This document shows, piece by piece, positions 12,511 to 20,600 of a DNA stretch of 34,098 nt. Numbering within the stretch: position 1 is the first letter of the stretch; each line of letters begins with the position of its first letter. The translations under genes and the position numbers were made by a program. Origin of the DNA: UBA1189 sp045612925 (lineage in GTDB: Bacteria; Bacteroidota; Bacteroidia; Bacteroidales; Bacteroidaceae); NCBI GenBank assembly GCA_045612925.1, contig JAZKZX010000043.1, positions 1-34,098 on the forward strand, given 5' to 3'. The notes beneath the pieces are model-generated. The model did not search any database and was not told where the DNA came from. It saw only the letters and a list, made by a program, of their open reading frames with translations.

Positions 12511-12798
12511 ATGAAAATAACGATGACGAAAACGAAAGATAAACCGCAATTCCTAAATGCCCCTCCAGGAGGGGTGGGGGAGATCTCCTTTAAGATTCGC
12601 TCCTACCCCTTTGGCGAGCTGGCCCAGATGTACTACCCCGACCACAATTATCAGAGCGCCCTGCGCCACTTCCGCGAGGAGATGCACCTCACACGCGGCA
12701 TGTGGCCGGCCATGCAGGCCGTGGGGTACAAGGAGAACACCAAGACGCTCACCCGAGCACAGGTGCGGACGATTGTACAATTTCTCGGCGAGCCGTGA
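12511..12798 (+). CDS. DUF4248 protein with repeat-derived N-terminus
   Basis: Residues about 26-95 (FKIRSYPFGELAQMYYPD, RHFREEMHLT, then LTRAQVRTIVQFLGEP) match my memory of DUF4248, a small helical family common in Bacteroidales accessory regions beside BT4734-like, HU-like and amidase or peptidase genes. The ending is typical: TxxQVxxIVxxLGEP. It may bind DNA, but its function is unknown. The first 25 residues are extra; the GC-rich repeat at 12544-12583 encodes PQFLNAPPGGVGE. No ATG lies between the repeat and the domain, so translation must pass through it. The start directly abuts the TCAGTAn repeat. Confidence 0.8.
   Translation: MKITMTKTKDKPQFLNAPPGGVGEISFKIRSYPFGELAQMYYPDHNYQSALRHFREEMHLTRGMWPAMQAVGYKENTKTLTRAQVRTIVQFLGEP
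12544..12583 (+). repeat. GC-rich hairpin repeat (family A) in the DUF4248 gene
   Basis: Reads CCGCAATTCCTAAATG, CCCCTCCAGGAGGGG, TGGGGGAG. It is a slightly decayed but clear copy. Confidence 0.85.
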
Positions 12799-13188
12799 TG
12801 TTGAGGTCTTCCCGGTCGGGGTACACATTTTGTAACCGACTCAGATGATGATGTTACATTAGCTCTCTTCATAATGTTTGCGGTAGGCTGGCGCGTCGCG
12901 ATGCGTCGGCCTATCGCGTTTTTCTTTGCCTACCTTGTATATATATGTATGGGGTTGAGTATGAAAAGTGTACCCGAAATGTACATGTCTCGTACCCGTC
13001 TGGTATAGGCAGGTTGCTCGGGGCGGTTGCTCCGATGCCAAGAGCGGGGTGGGGCGATGTGGATTTTCGTACCTCGATGTGTCGCTTGTGGGGGACGAGG
13101 TTTTGCCGTTTTGGACAACTTTTTTCTTCGTCGAGGGAAGAAAATTTACTTTTTCTGTACATTTTTGTTCAGAAAATGAACGATTTTC
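12799..13188. other. Gene-free stretch at the right edge of the accessory region
   Basis: No gene supported. It holds a small terminator (12897-12924) and an A/T-rich part (13115-13188). The minus-strand open frame at 12859-13311 overlaps the start and promoter of the next gene and has no protein character. Confidence 0.55.
12897..12924 (+). terminator. Probable intrinsic terminator of the backbone operon
   Basis: CGCGAT (12897-12902), ten-base loop, ATCGCG (12913-12918), then TTTTTC. Short stem but good T-run, 100 bases after the DUF4248 stop. Confidence 0.5.
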
Positions 13189-13219
13189 TTGTTTAAATAG
13201 TTCAATCCCACTAATTTTG
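13189..13219 (+). promoter_or_regulatory. Bacteroidetes-type promoter (TTG-N20-TAATTTTG)
   Basis: TTG at 13189-13191, 20 bases, then TAATTTTG at 13212-13219. It is followed by a short leader to the ATG at 13243. Confidence 0.7.
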
Positions 13220-13242
13220 CGGGGTAAATCGATTTTCTGGAG

Positions 13243-14178
13243 ATGGCAAGTTTGAATATTGGGGCACAACCATTCGTGAAATGGCCAGGCACAAAGAGTC
13301 AGCATATACATATACTGACCCAGGCGCTACCCGCCAACTTTGCCGAGATCCCCAATGTCACCTACATAGAGCCCTTCGTGGGCGGCGGCGCACTGCTCTT
13401 CCACATGTTGCAGACCTATCCTAACATCAGCCGCGCCGTGATCAACGACAATAACCTCGACCTTATACGAGCCTATAACACCGTGCGCGACCGCGCCAAG
13501 GAGCTCGTTGCCGAGCTGAAGAGGATACAGAAGGAGTTTCTCCCCCTCGACGAGGAGGAGCGCCACGAGTACTTCGACGCGATGCGCGATGAGTTCAATG
13601 CACGACGCTCTGACGGGCTGCGCCACTCGGCTCTGTTCATCTTCCTCAACAAGACATCGAACGCCAACTATCGCGTCAATGCCGAAGGACGATTTAACGG
13701 AGCGTACAACCACCTGCAGTACCCCGTCATCTGCGACGAGCGCACCATCTATGCCGATAGCAAGTTGCTGCAACGCGTCGTCATCACCTGCGACGACTAC
13801 GAGAAGACCTATAGCGAGGCGTGTGGCAACACCTTCTTCTTCCTTGACCCTCCGTACCGCCCTACGGGAAAGAAGCACCAACACGCGGAGTTTGGCGACA
13901 AGGAGCAGATACGCCTGAAGAAGTTTTGCGACTTGCTCTCGTTCCGCCACTTCCAGTGGATGCTGACCAATAGCGACGGCAAGTGCCAGGACCCCGACGA
14001 CACCTTCATGGAGCAGCTCTATAGCAACTACAATGTGGAGCGCATCTGGTCGCGCCAGGCCATCGTGGCCAAGCCCGAGAAACGCGACAAGCTATCGGAG
14101 CTACTCGTGCGCAACTTCCAGCAAGAGATACTCTCGCTACGCGATGTGCATTGCCGCCAGTTGTCGTTGGCGTTCTAA
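13243..14178 (+). CDS. D12-class DNA adenine-N6 methyltransferase
   Basis: Protein of 311 residues in the Dam/D12 class, with permuted order: FVKWPGTK (residues 11-18, motif X, usually WAGGK), YIEPFVGGGALLF (41-53, SAM-binding motif I), INDNN (67-71), FLNKTS and YRVN, then FLDPPYRP with catalytic DPPY at 202-205. It transfers a methyl group to adenine in DNA. The motif X form with WPGT is somewhat unusual. No endonuclease gene is adjacent, so it is an orphan, perhaps regulatory or protective. It has its own promoter (13189-13219) and lies at the border between the accessory region and the core chromosome. Target site unknown. Confidence 0.92.
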   Translation: MASLNIGAQPFVKWPGTKSQHIHILTQALPANFAEIPNVTYIEPFVGGGALLFHMLQTYPNISRAVINDNNLDLIRAYNTVRDRAKELVAELKRIQKEFLPLDEEERHEYFDAMRDEFNARRSDGLRHSALFIFLNKTSNANYRVNAEGRFNGAYNHLQYPVICDERTIYADSKLLQRVVITCDDYEKTYSEACGNTFFFLDPPYRPTGKKHQHAEFGDKEQIRLKKFCDLLSFRHFQWMLTNSDGKCQDPDDTFMEQLYSNYNVERIWSRQAIVAKPEKRDKLSELLVRNFQQEILSLRDVHCRQLSLAF

Positions 14179-14259
14179 AAAGGGAGAGGGCGCTCCGATA
14201 CATCTGCAAGCGGTACTCCCTCAGGGAAACATGTTTTAGTATAAAAATATAGAAACAAG

Positions 14260-14907
14260 ATGAAAGCTATCAAGATGTTATTACTCGCAGGGGTGGCAAT
14301 GATGTGTGGTTGCCAACCTTCGCCCAAGTCATCAGCGTCCAAGAGCCTCTTGCTGCTCGTGGATGTGCAGTACGATTTCATTACCGGCTCGCTGGCCGTA
14401 GAGGGTGCTCCGGCCGTGATGGACGGCCTTGCCGAATACATCGCTGGCCAGCCTCAAGGCAAGTTTGACGCCATCGTCATGACGGCCGACCACCATCCTG
14501 CCGACCACTCCTCGTTCAAGGACTACGGCGGCATATGGCCTGCGCACTGCGTGCAGAATACCGAGGGGGCATCCTTCTACAAGTCTGTGCTCGATGCGGT
14601 AAAGCAACACGACCCCGAAGCGGTGGTGTTGACCAAAGGTGACAATGTGGCGGTAGACGAGTACTCTATCCTGGCCAATGAGGCGAGCGCGAAGAAGCTA
14701 CTCGCCCTGATAGAGGAGAAGGGTATACAGGAGATCTATGTGGCAGGCCTCTGTGGCGACTATTGTGTGGGCAACTCCATCAAGGACCTCGTGGCGGCCG
14801 GACACGGCGACAAGATCCGTGTGCTGACCCGCTATATCGGCAACATAGACGATGGCACGACGCTTCGCGCCATCATAGCCGACAACAACTTGCAGGTGGT
14901 AGAGTAA
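14260..14907 (+). CDS. pncA: Nicotinamidase / isochorismatase-family lipoprotein
   Basis: Protein of 215 residues. Residues 29-38 (SLLLLVDVQYD) begin the isochorismatase fold. The catalytic triad is D35, K126 (VLTKGDN) and C169 (GLCGDYCV), and metal ligands are in TADHHPADH (D77, H79, H83). PAHCVQN and DEYS also match nicotinamidases, which turn nicotinamide into nicotinate for NAD recycling. Unusually, it starts with MKAIKMLLLAGVAMMCGC, a lipoprotein-like signal with Cys18 as likely lipid site. That would place the enzyme at the membrane outside the cytoplasm. The lipobox is not perfect. The fold is certain and the location is inferred. It is followed by a bidirectional terminator. Confidence 0.88.
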   Translation: MKAIKMLLLAGVAMMCGCQPSPKSSASKSLLLLVDVQYDFITGSLAVEGAPAVMDGLAEYIAGQPQGKFDAIVMTADHHPADHSSFKDYGGIWPAHCVQNTEGASFYKSVLDAVKQHDPEAVVLTKGDNVAVDEYSILANEASAKKLLALIEEKGIQEIYVAGLCGDYCVGNSIKDLVAAGHGDKIRVLTRYIGNIDDGTTLRAIIADNNLQVVE

Positions 14908-14930
14908 GCTGGCGTCTCTTTTTATCATAA

Positions 14931-14966
14931 AGAGAGGGTGTGTCAATCGACGCACCCTCTCTCTTC
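14931..14966. terminator. Bidirectional terminator, 14-bp stem
   Basis: AGAGAGGGTGTGTC (14931-14944), loop AATC, GACGCACCCTCTCT (14949-14962), then CTTCTT. One G-T pair. A CTTTTT run to the left at 14917-14923 serves the minus direction. It separates the convergent pncA and ACT-protein genes. Confidence 0.85.
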
Positions 14967-15010
14967 TTATGTGTCGGGGGAGATGTACCGACATCCCCAA
15001 TAGCCACCGC

Positions 15011-15403
15011 CTATGCACCCATACCCTCGAGTGCCTTCTCGCATCGCTCGATGTCGGTGGGGCGCACCACGATGTTGGCCTTGTCGCCCTCGGCAAAGGC
15101 GTACATGTACTCTATGGCCACCTCGGCGGCGGCCAGCTGCTCGAGAATCTTGCCCAAGGCGCCAGCCTCGTTGGGGCAGTGCAGACATATCACATCGGTG
15201 AGCATCACGGCAAAGTCGGCATCGCGCAGGATGGCGGCCGCCTTGTCTACATCAGACACGATGAGGCGCAGGATGCCGAAGTCGGGGGTCTCGGCCATGC
15301 TGAACGCATGCATGTTGATGCCGTGCTGGCTCAGGGTCTTGGTCACTTCGTTGATTCTTCCCGTCTTGTTCTCGAGGAAGACCGATACTTGCTTGATTGT
15401 CAT
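15011..15403 (-). CDS. Tandem ACT-domain protein
   Basis: Protein of 130 residues with two ACT domains: residues 1-66 (MTIKQVSVFLENKTGRINEV, GINMHAFSMAETPDFGILRL) and about 67-130 (DVICLHCPNEAGALGKIL, VAIEYMYAFAEGDKA). ACT domains bind small ligands, often amino acids, and control enzymes. Stand-alone double ACT proteins are commonly found beside phenylacetate-CoA ligase genes in Bacteroidales, as here. The gap is 2 bases, so the two are one operon with the ligase first. It may sense an aromatic or branched amino acid related to the ligase substrate. The fold is sure; the ligand is not known. Confidence 0.9.
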   Translation of the reverse strand: MTIKQVSVFLENKTGRINEVTKTLSQHGINMHAFSMAETPDFGILRLIVSDVDKAAAILRDADFAVMLTDVICLHCPNEAGALGKILEQLAAAEVAIEYMYAFAEGDKANIVVRPTDIERCEKALEGMGA

Positions 15404-15405
15404 AG

Positions 15406-16707
<1,302 letters not shown>

Positions 16708-16743
16708 AATACCTATTGCTTAATTTGTGTTGCTATATAGCCG

Positions 16744-16774
16744 CAAAATTAGTGTAACGGCGGTGAATATCCAA
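16744..16774 (-). promoter_or_regulatory. Bacteroidetes-type promoter for paaK (TTGG-N19-TAATTTTG)
   Basis: The minus strand has TTGG (16771-16774), 19 bases, then TAATTTTG (16744-16751). The leader to the paaK ATG is about 30 bases. Confidence 0.7.
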
Positions 16775-16890
16775 GACTTGCCTTGAGTTTTTTGTGCAGG
16801 GGCACGCTCGCTCATGCTATCGCAAGTACATATATATGTGGCGAAAACGATAAAAACGATGTATGTGGTGGGAAATATATAAATAACATT

Positions 16891-16922
16891 TGCTTTTTTG
16901 TTTGTCATACATTACCTTTGTC
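16891..16922 (+). promoter_or_regulatory. Bacteroidetes-type promoter (TTTG-N20-TACCTTTG)
   Basis: TTTG at 16891-16894, 20 bases, TACCTTTG at 16915-16922. Both boxes are exact, just before the beta-barrel gene; likely a strong promoter. Confidence 0.85.
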
Positions 16923-16950
16923 GCGAAAAATTTAAACTTATTTAAAGATT

Positions 16951-17382
16951 ATGAAAAAGTTTTTGGTAATGGCAGCCCTTATGGTTGCAACTTTGTCAGT
17001 TAGCGCTCAGGATTATAACTGGGCAGTGGGTGTTCGTGGCGGTCTCTTCAACGGCTTGACCGTAAAGAAGAACACAGGCTCTAACGCTATCGAGGCTGGT
17101 GTGGCTCTCTACTCACAGGCTATCGTTGTTGATGCTACTTACCAGTGGCAGGAGCCCGTTATCGGTGAGGGCTTCCACCTCTACTATGGTGCAGGTGCTT
17201 ACGGCAATATCGCTGATGAGTACTTCGGCTTGGGCGCTGAGGCTGTTGTAGGTCTTGAGTACCGTATCCCCATCAACTTCCCCTTGGCAGTGTCACTTGA
17301 CTATCGTCCTGCTATCAATGTTCTCGGTGGTTTCGGCTTCGACTTCGTAAACTTCGGACTTGGTCTTAAGTACTGCTTCTAA
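16951..17382 (+). CDS. Small outer-membrane beta-barrel protein
   Basis: Protein of 143 residues. It starts with a clear signal peptide, MKKFLVMAALMVATLSVSAQ, with cleavage after SAQ or SA. The mature part alternates hydrophobic and polar residues with many Gly, Tyr and aromatic residues: YNWAVGVRGGLF, FHLYYGAGAYGNI, YFGLGAEAVVGLEYRIPI. It ends in FGLGLKYCF, an outer-membrane barrel type of C-terminus with terminal Phe. An eight-strand barrel is likely. Function unknown; it may be a structural or small-porin protein. It has an exact strong promoter and strong terminator, and uses preferred codons, so it is probably abundant. Confidence 0.85.
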   Translation: MKKFLVMAALMVATLSVSAQDYNWAVGVRGGLFNGLTVKKNTGSNAIEAGVALYSQAIVVDATYQWQEPVIGEGFHLYYGAGAYGNIADEYFGLGAEAVVGLEYRIPINFPLAVSLDYRPAINVLGGFGFDFVNFGLGLKYCF

Positions 17383-17407
17383 TCGATTATCTGCGATTTT
17401 AGCATAA

Positions 17408-17447
17408 AGAGGGAGGGTGCTCATGGAGTACCCTCCCTCTCTTTTTG
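17408..17447 (+). terminator. Intrinsic terminator, 15-bp stem
   Basis: AGAGGGAGGGTGCTC (17408-17422), loop ATG, GAGTACCCTCCCTCT (17426-17440), then CTTTTTG. One G-T pair. It ends the beta-barrel gene. Confidence 0.9.
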
Positions 17448-17475
17448 TCTATTTGCGATAAAATGCGGGTGTAGC

Positions 17476-17506
17476 TTTGCTCATCACACACTTTTTTGTA
17501 CCTTTA
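17476..17506 (+). promoter_or_regulatory. Bacteroidetes-type promoter (TTTG-N19-TACCTTTA)
   Basis: TTTG at 17476-17479, 19 bases, TACCTTTA at 17499-17506. It drives the DJ-1/ispD pair and rules out the in-frame ATG at 17496 as the start. Confidence 0.7.
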
Positions 17507-17531
17507 CCCCATAATATATAAGTACACGCAC

Positions 17532-18083
17532 ATGAAGACAATGTATGTATTCCTTGCCGACGGCTTCGAAGAGATTGAGGCCCTGGCTCCAGTAGATGTG
17601 ATGCGCCGTGCCGGACTCTCGGTGACGACGGTGTCAGTAACAGGCAACCTTGTGGTGCAGGGCGCTCATGGTATCCCCGTGGTGGCTGATGCTGCCTTTG
17701 ACAAGCTCGACTATGCCGATGCCGCACTGCTCTTCCTCCCTGGCGGACTCCCCGGTGCCACCAACCTTGAGGCTCATGAGGACTTGGGCAAGTTGCTCGT
17801 GACGAAGGCGGGCGAGGAGGGAGTCGTTGTCTCTGCCATCTGTGCCGCTCCGCTCGTATTGGGTGGTTTAGGCCTTCTCCAGGGCAAGCAGGCTACCTGC
17901 TATCCCGGATTTGAAAATACGATGAAGGGAGCCACCTACACCGCCGCCAAGGTAACCGTAGATGGTGACATCATCACCGCGTGTGGCCCTGGTGCGGCAT
18001 GGGAGCTCGGCTTCACCTTCGTGGAGCACTTCTGCGGAGCAGAGAAGGCCGATGAGTTGAGACAAGGAATGCAGTTTGTATGA
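17532..18083 (+). CDS. DJ-1/PfpI family protein
   Basis: Start at 17532 is placed after the promoter; 183 residues. MYVFLADGFEEIEALAPVDV carries the conserved Glu of the DJ-1 family. The nucleophile elbow is SAICAAPLVLG, with Cys in AICAAP. PGGLPGATNL is also typical. The length equals DJ-1/YajL proteins. These act as protein or nucleotide deglycases, redox sensors or chaperones, a point still debated. The stop overlaps the ispD start (ATGA), so the two are translationally coupled. The link between the two functions is not clear. Confidence 0.9.
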   Translation: MKTMYVFLADGFEEIEALAPVDVMRRAGLSVTTVSVTGNLVVQGAHGIPVVADAAFDKLDYADAALLFLPGGLPGATNLEAHEDLGKLLVTKAGEEGVVVSAICAAPLVLGGLGLLQGKQATCYPGFENTMKGATYTAAKVTVDGDIITACGPGAAWELGFTFVEHFCGAEKADELRQGMQFV

Positions 18084-18748
18084 GAAGATACGCCATCATC
18101 GTAGCCGGAGGCAAAGGCCTCCGTATGGGGGGCGAACTGCCTAAGCAATTTATCCCCATCGAGGGGCGTCCCGTGCTGATGCGCACGCTCGACACCTTCC
18201 ATGCCTTTGACCCCGATATAGAGATCGTTCTCGTGCTCCCACGCGATCATCAGCCCTACTGGCAGGAGTTGTGCCGTGAGTGCAACTTCAGTGTGCCTCA
18301 CCATATTGCCGATGGCGGAGCTACCCGCTTCCACTCCGTGCAGAATGGCTTGGCGCTTGTCGATGATGCCGACGCCCTTGTTGCCGTGCATGATGGTGTG
18401 CGTCCCTTTGTATCGCACGAGGTCATCCGCCGTTGCTACGATGAGGCCGCCCTGCATGGTGCTGTGGTGCCCGTAATCCCCGTTGTAGAGACAGTGCGCC
18501 ATCTGCTCCCCGAAGGGAGCGAGACGGTAAGCCGTGATGCCTACCGCTTAGTGCAGACACCGCAAACCTTCAGCGCTGCGCTCTTGCGCCGTGCCTACGA
18601 GCAACCTTTCTGCGAAGCCTTCACCGATGATGCCTCCGTCGTCGAGGCTCTCGGACATGCCGTACACCTCGTGGAGGGTAACCGCGAAAATATAAAGCTC
18701 ACCACCCCCTTTGACCTCACGGTGGCACGCGCCTTGCTGATGGGGTAG
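18080..18748 (+). CDS. ispD: 2-C-methyl-D-erythritol 4-phosphate cytidylyltransferase
   Basis: Protein of 222 residues. The N-terminal nucleotide-binding loop is VAGGKGLRMGGELPKQF (residues 8-24). HDGVRPFV, the RDAYRLVQTPQTF block and FTDDASVVEALG (the IspD form TDDASxxE) follow, as does NIKLTTPFDL near the end. It makes CDP-methylerythritol from CTP and MEP in the non-mevalonate isoprenoid pathway in the cytoplasm. It overlaps the DJ-1-like gene by 4 bases. It converges with birA, leaving 37 bases between them and no strong terminator. All catalytic blocks are present. Confidence 0.95.
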   Translation: MRRYAIIVAGGKGLRMGGELPKQFIPIEGRPVLMRTLDTFHAFDPDIEIVLVLPRDHQPYWQELCRECNFSVPHHIADGGATRFHSVQNGLALVDDADALVAVHDGVRPFVSHEVIRRCYDEAALHGAVVPVIPVVETVRHLLPEGSETVSRDAYRLVQTPQTFSAALLRRAYEQPFCEAFTDDASVVEALGHAVHLVEGNRENIKLTTPFDLTVARALLMG

Positions 18749-18785
18749 GGCCTTAGCGTACTTACCAATAAGATAGGTGCTTGTT

Positions 18786-19526
18786 TTAGATGACATACGC
18801 CACCTCCTTGAAGAGGTAGCTGCGTAGGTTGCCCTGCTCGTCCTCAAGGAGAAGGGTGCCGTCGGGGGCCACATCGCGTAGGATGCCGATAAACTCTCCC
18901 TGCGCATCTCTGTAGGGTGCCTCTATGTCTCTCCGATAGAGTAGGGAGGTGTAGTTGTTGTGTAAGGTCGAGCGGTCGAGCATACCCCGATAGTGCTGCT
19001 CGTATAGCTGGGCAAAGTGCTCGGCAATGGCATGAAGCAGTGACTCGCGCTCTACCTCATGCCCCAGGATCTGTAATAGCGATACGGGATTAGGGGCATC
19101 GCTCGTGAAGTGTGACTGATTGACATTAAGCCCCACGCCGATGAGGCTACGCGAGAGGTGAGTGCCCTCGATATCGTGCTCGATAAGTATGCCGCAGAGC
19201 TTCTTGTCCCTATGATACATGTCGTTGGGCCACTTGATGCGGATGTCTGCCGTATAGCTCTTGAGTATGTCGCAGATAGCCACGGAGATGAGTTCGCATA
19301 CGGCAAACTGATGCGATGCGGGTATATTCAAAGGGTGTATGGTAAGGGTGAAGAGGAGATTCTTCTCTGCCTCTGACTCCCACGAACAACCTCGCTGGCC
19401 ACGCCCTGCGTGCTGATAATCGGTGCTGACAAGGCTGATGGGTGCTCCCGAGAGAAGTTCTCGGGCATAGCGGTTGGTCGAGTCGGTCTCGGGAAGATGG
19501 ATGTGGGGTATCGTAGAGGGACTCAT
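18786..19526 (-). CDS. birA: Biotin--[acetyl-CoA-carboxylase] ligase (no DNA-binding domain)
   Basis: Protein of 246 residues with the biotin ligase core: ETDSTN (13-18), STDYQHAGRGQRG (34-46, biotin-AMP loop GRGxxG), IKWPNDM (97-103) and KLCGILIE (109-116). The C-terminal SH3-like part is ILRDVAPDGTLLLEDEQG. It attaches biotin to carboxylase carrier domains. There is no N-terminal winged helix, so this is a class I enzyme without repressor role. It overlaps the DUF4834 gene by 4 bases at its start (TGA within ATGA), so it is the last gene of the psd-pssA-DUF4834-birA operon. Confidence 0.93.
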   Translation of the reverse strand: MSPSTIPHIHLPETDSTNRYARELLSGAPISLVSTDYQHAGRGQRGCSWESEAEKNLLFTLTIHPLNIPASHQFAVCELISVAICDILKSYTADIRIKWPNDMYHRDKKLCGILIEHDIEGTHLSRSLIGVGLNVNQSHFTSDAPNPVSLLQILGHEVERESLLHAIAEHFAQLYEQHYRGMLDRSTLHNNYTSLLYRRDIEAPYRDAQGEFIGILRDVAPDGTLLLEDEQGNLRSYLFKEVAYVI

Positions 19527-19786
19527 TCCTTGATCTCTTCGAAGTCGACATACTCGCCTTCGCTCTTGTCGAATATCTTGTCTCGTTTCTTATTCGTGGA
19601 GTTTCTCTGCTGAGATTGCGACTGGTTGTTGCTCCATTGCCCCGACCTGTCGGTATGGGTAGATGATTGCTTGGGGCGACTAAAGAGCCCGAAAATCAGA
19701 TTCAGTATGCCGCGTATGATAGAGGTGCCAATAGATATGACTATGATGGCAACAAAGGTCATGATGAAGAATAATCCTAAAAGCAT
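19523..19786 (-). CDS. DUF4834 small membrane protein
   Basis: Protein of 87 residues. One or two N-terminal hydrophobic stretches (LLGLFFIMTFVAIIVISIG, then IIRGILNLIFGLF) are followed by a polar Ser/Gln/Asn-rich tail and an acidic end, EGEYVDFEEIKE. This layout and its place between pssA and birA fit DUF4834, a Bacteroidales family of unknown function. It likely sits in the inner membrane with the tail in the cytoplasm. It is translationally coupled to birA. Confidence 0.8.
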   Translation of the reverse strand: MLLGLFFIMTFVAIIVISIGTSIIRGILNLIFGLFSRPKQSSTHTDRSGQWSNNQSQSQQRNSTNKKRDKIFDKSEGEYVDFEEIKE

Positions 19787-19859
19787 AGGTCTTTTTTCAG
19801 TATATAGTTACGGTAAAGGTATAGACAAATGGCGTGCCAAAAAGGTTCGCCCCGAGCTA

Positions 19860-20555
19860 TCAAGCTCGCTTTTGTGTCAAAACTGACAAAATGATATACC
19901 AGCCAATGATAGCCGAAAGACCTGTAAACCCTAAGAGGATGAGCAGCACGAGGCTCACTAAGAGGAAGATGTAGGCAATGCGATTGGGCTTCCAGGCGAG
20001 GCTCTTAAACTTGAGCGAGAACATGGGGATCTCGGCAACCAGCAACCATGAGAAGAGCAGTACCAAAGCGATTACCAACAACCAACCAAAGGGATGCGCT
20101 ACAATGCTATCGTGTGAGCCTATGACCAAAGCACCCCAGAAGAGGGCATTGGCCGGGGTGGGCAAACCGATGAATGAACTTGTCTGACGCTCGTCGACAT
20201 TGAACTTGGCCAAGCGCAGGGCCGAGAACGCTACCAATAGAAATGCTGCAAATGGTAGGGCAAAAGCTACTGCCATGTCAAGATGGGCATCGGCACACTC
20301 TTGCAACCAACTGAATACCATTGCGGCTGGAGCAAAACCGAAGGTGACAACATCGGCCAACGAATCAAGTTCCTTGCCGATAGGAGAGCTCACCTTCAAG
20401 GCACGAGCGGTGAGGCCATCAAAAAAGTCAAATACGGCACCAGCAATAATCAAGGCGAAGGCTATAGGGTATACGCCCTCAAATGCAAATACAGCAGCTG
20501 CGCAACCCGAAAGGAGATTGCAACAGGTGATGGTATTGGGGATGTGTTTGCGCAT
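19860..20555 (-). CDS. pssA: CDP-diacylglycerol--serine O-phosphatidyltransferase
   Basis: Protein of 231 residues. The full CDP-alcohol phosphotransferase signature is present with all residues: D43, D46-G47, A50-R51, G60, D64 and D68 in FDFFDGLTAR...GKELDSLAD. Several membrane helices follow. It makes phosphatidylserine from CDP-diacylglycerol and serine in the inner membrane; Psd, encoded just upstream, then makes phosphatidylethanolamine. The 45 bases between the genes contain a GC-rich hairpin repeat, which could alter the ratio of the two enzymes. Confidence 0.95.
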   Translation of the reverse strand: MRKHIPNTITCCNLLSGCAAAVFAFEGVYPIAFALIIAGAVFDFFDGLTARALKVSSPIGKELDSLADVVTFGFAPAAMVFSWLQECADAHLDMAVAFALPFAAFLLVAFSALRLAKFNVDERQTSSFIGLPTPANALFWGALVIGSHDSIVAHPFGWLLVIALVLLFSWLLVAEIPMFSLKFKSLAWKPNRIAYIFLLVSLVLLILLGFTGLSAIIGWYIILSVLTQKRA

Positions 20556-20571
20556 AACGATGTCTAAGTTT

Positions 20572-20600
20572 GTAAACCCTCTCTTCGGGAGGGGAGGCCC
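20572..20600 (+). repeat. GC-rich hairpin repeat (family A), core-genome copy
   Basis: Reads TGTAAACCCTCTCTTCGGGA then GGGGAGGCC. It has the palindrome and the GGGGAGGCC end but only part of the left flank. It abuts the psd stop codon, in the psd-pssA gap. Confidence 0.75.

Noticed and set aside
12859..13311. Open frame of 150 residues on the minus strand
   Set aside because: It covers a terminator, a promoter and the start of the adenine methyltransferase gene, and has low-complexity content only.
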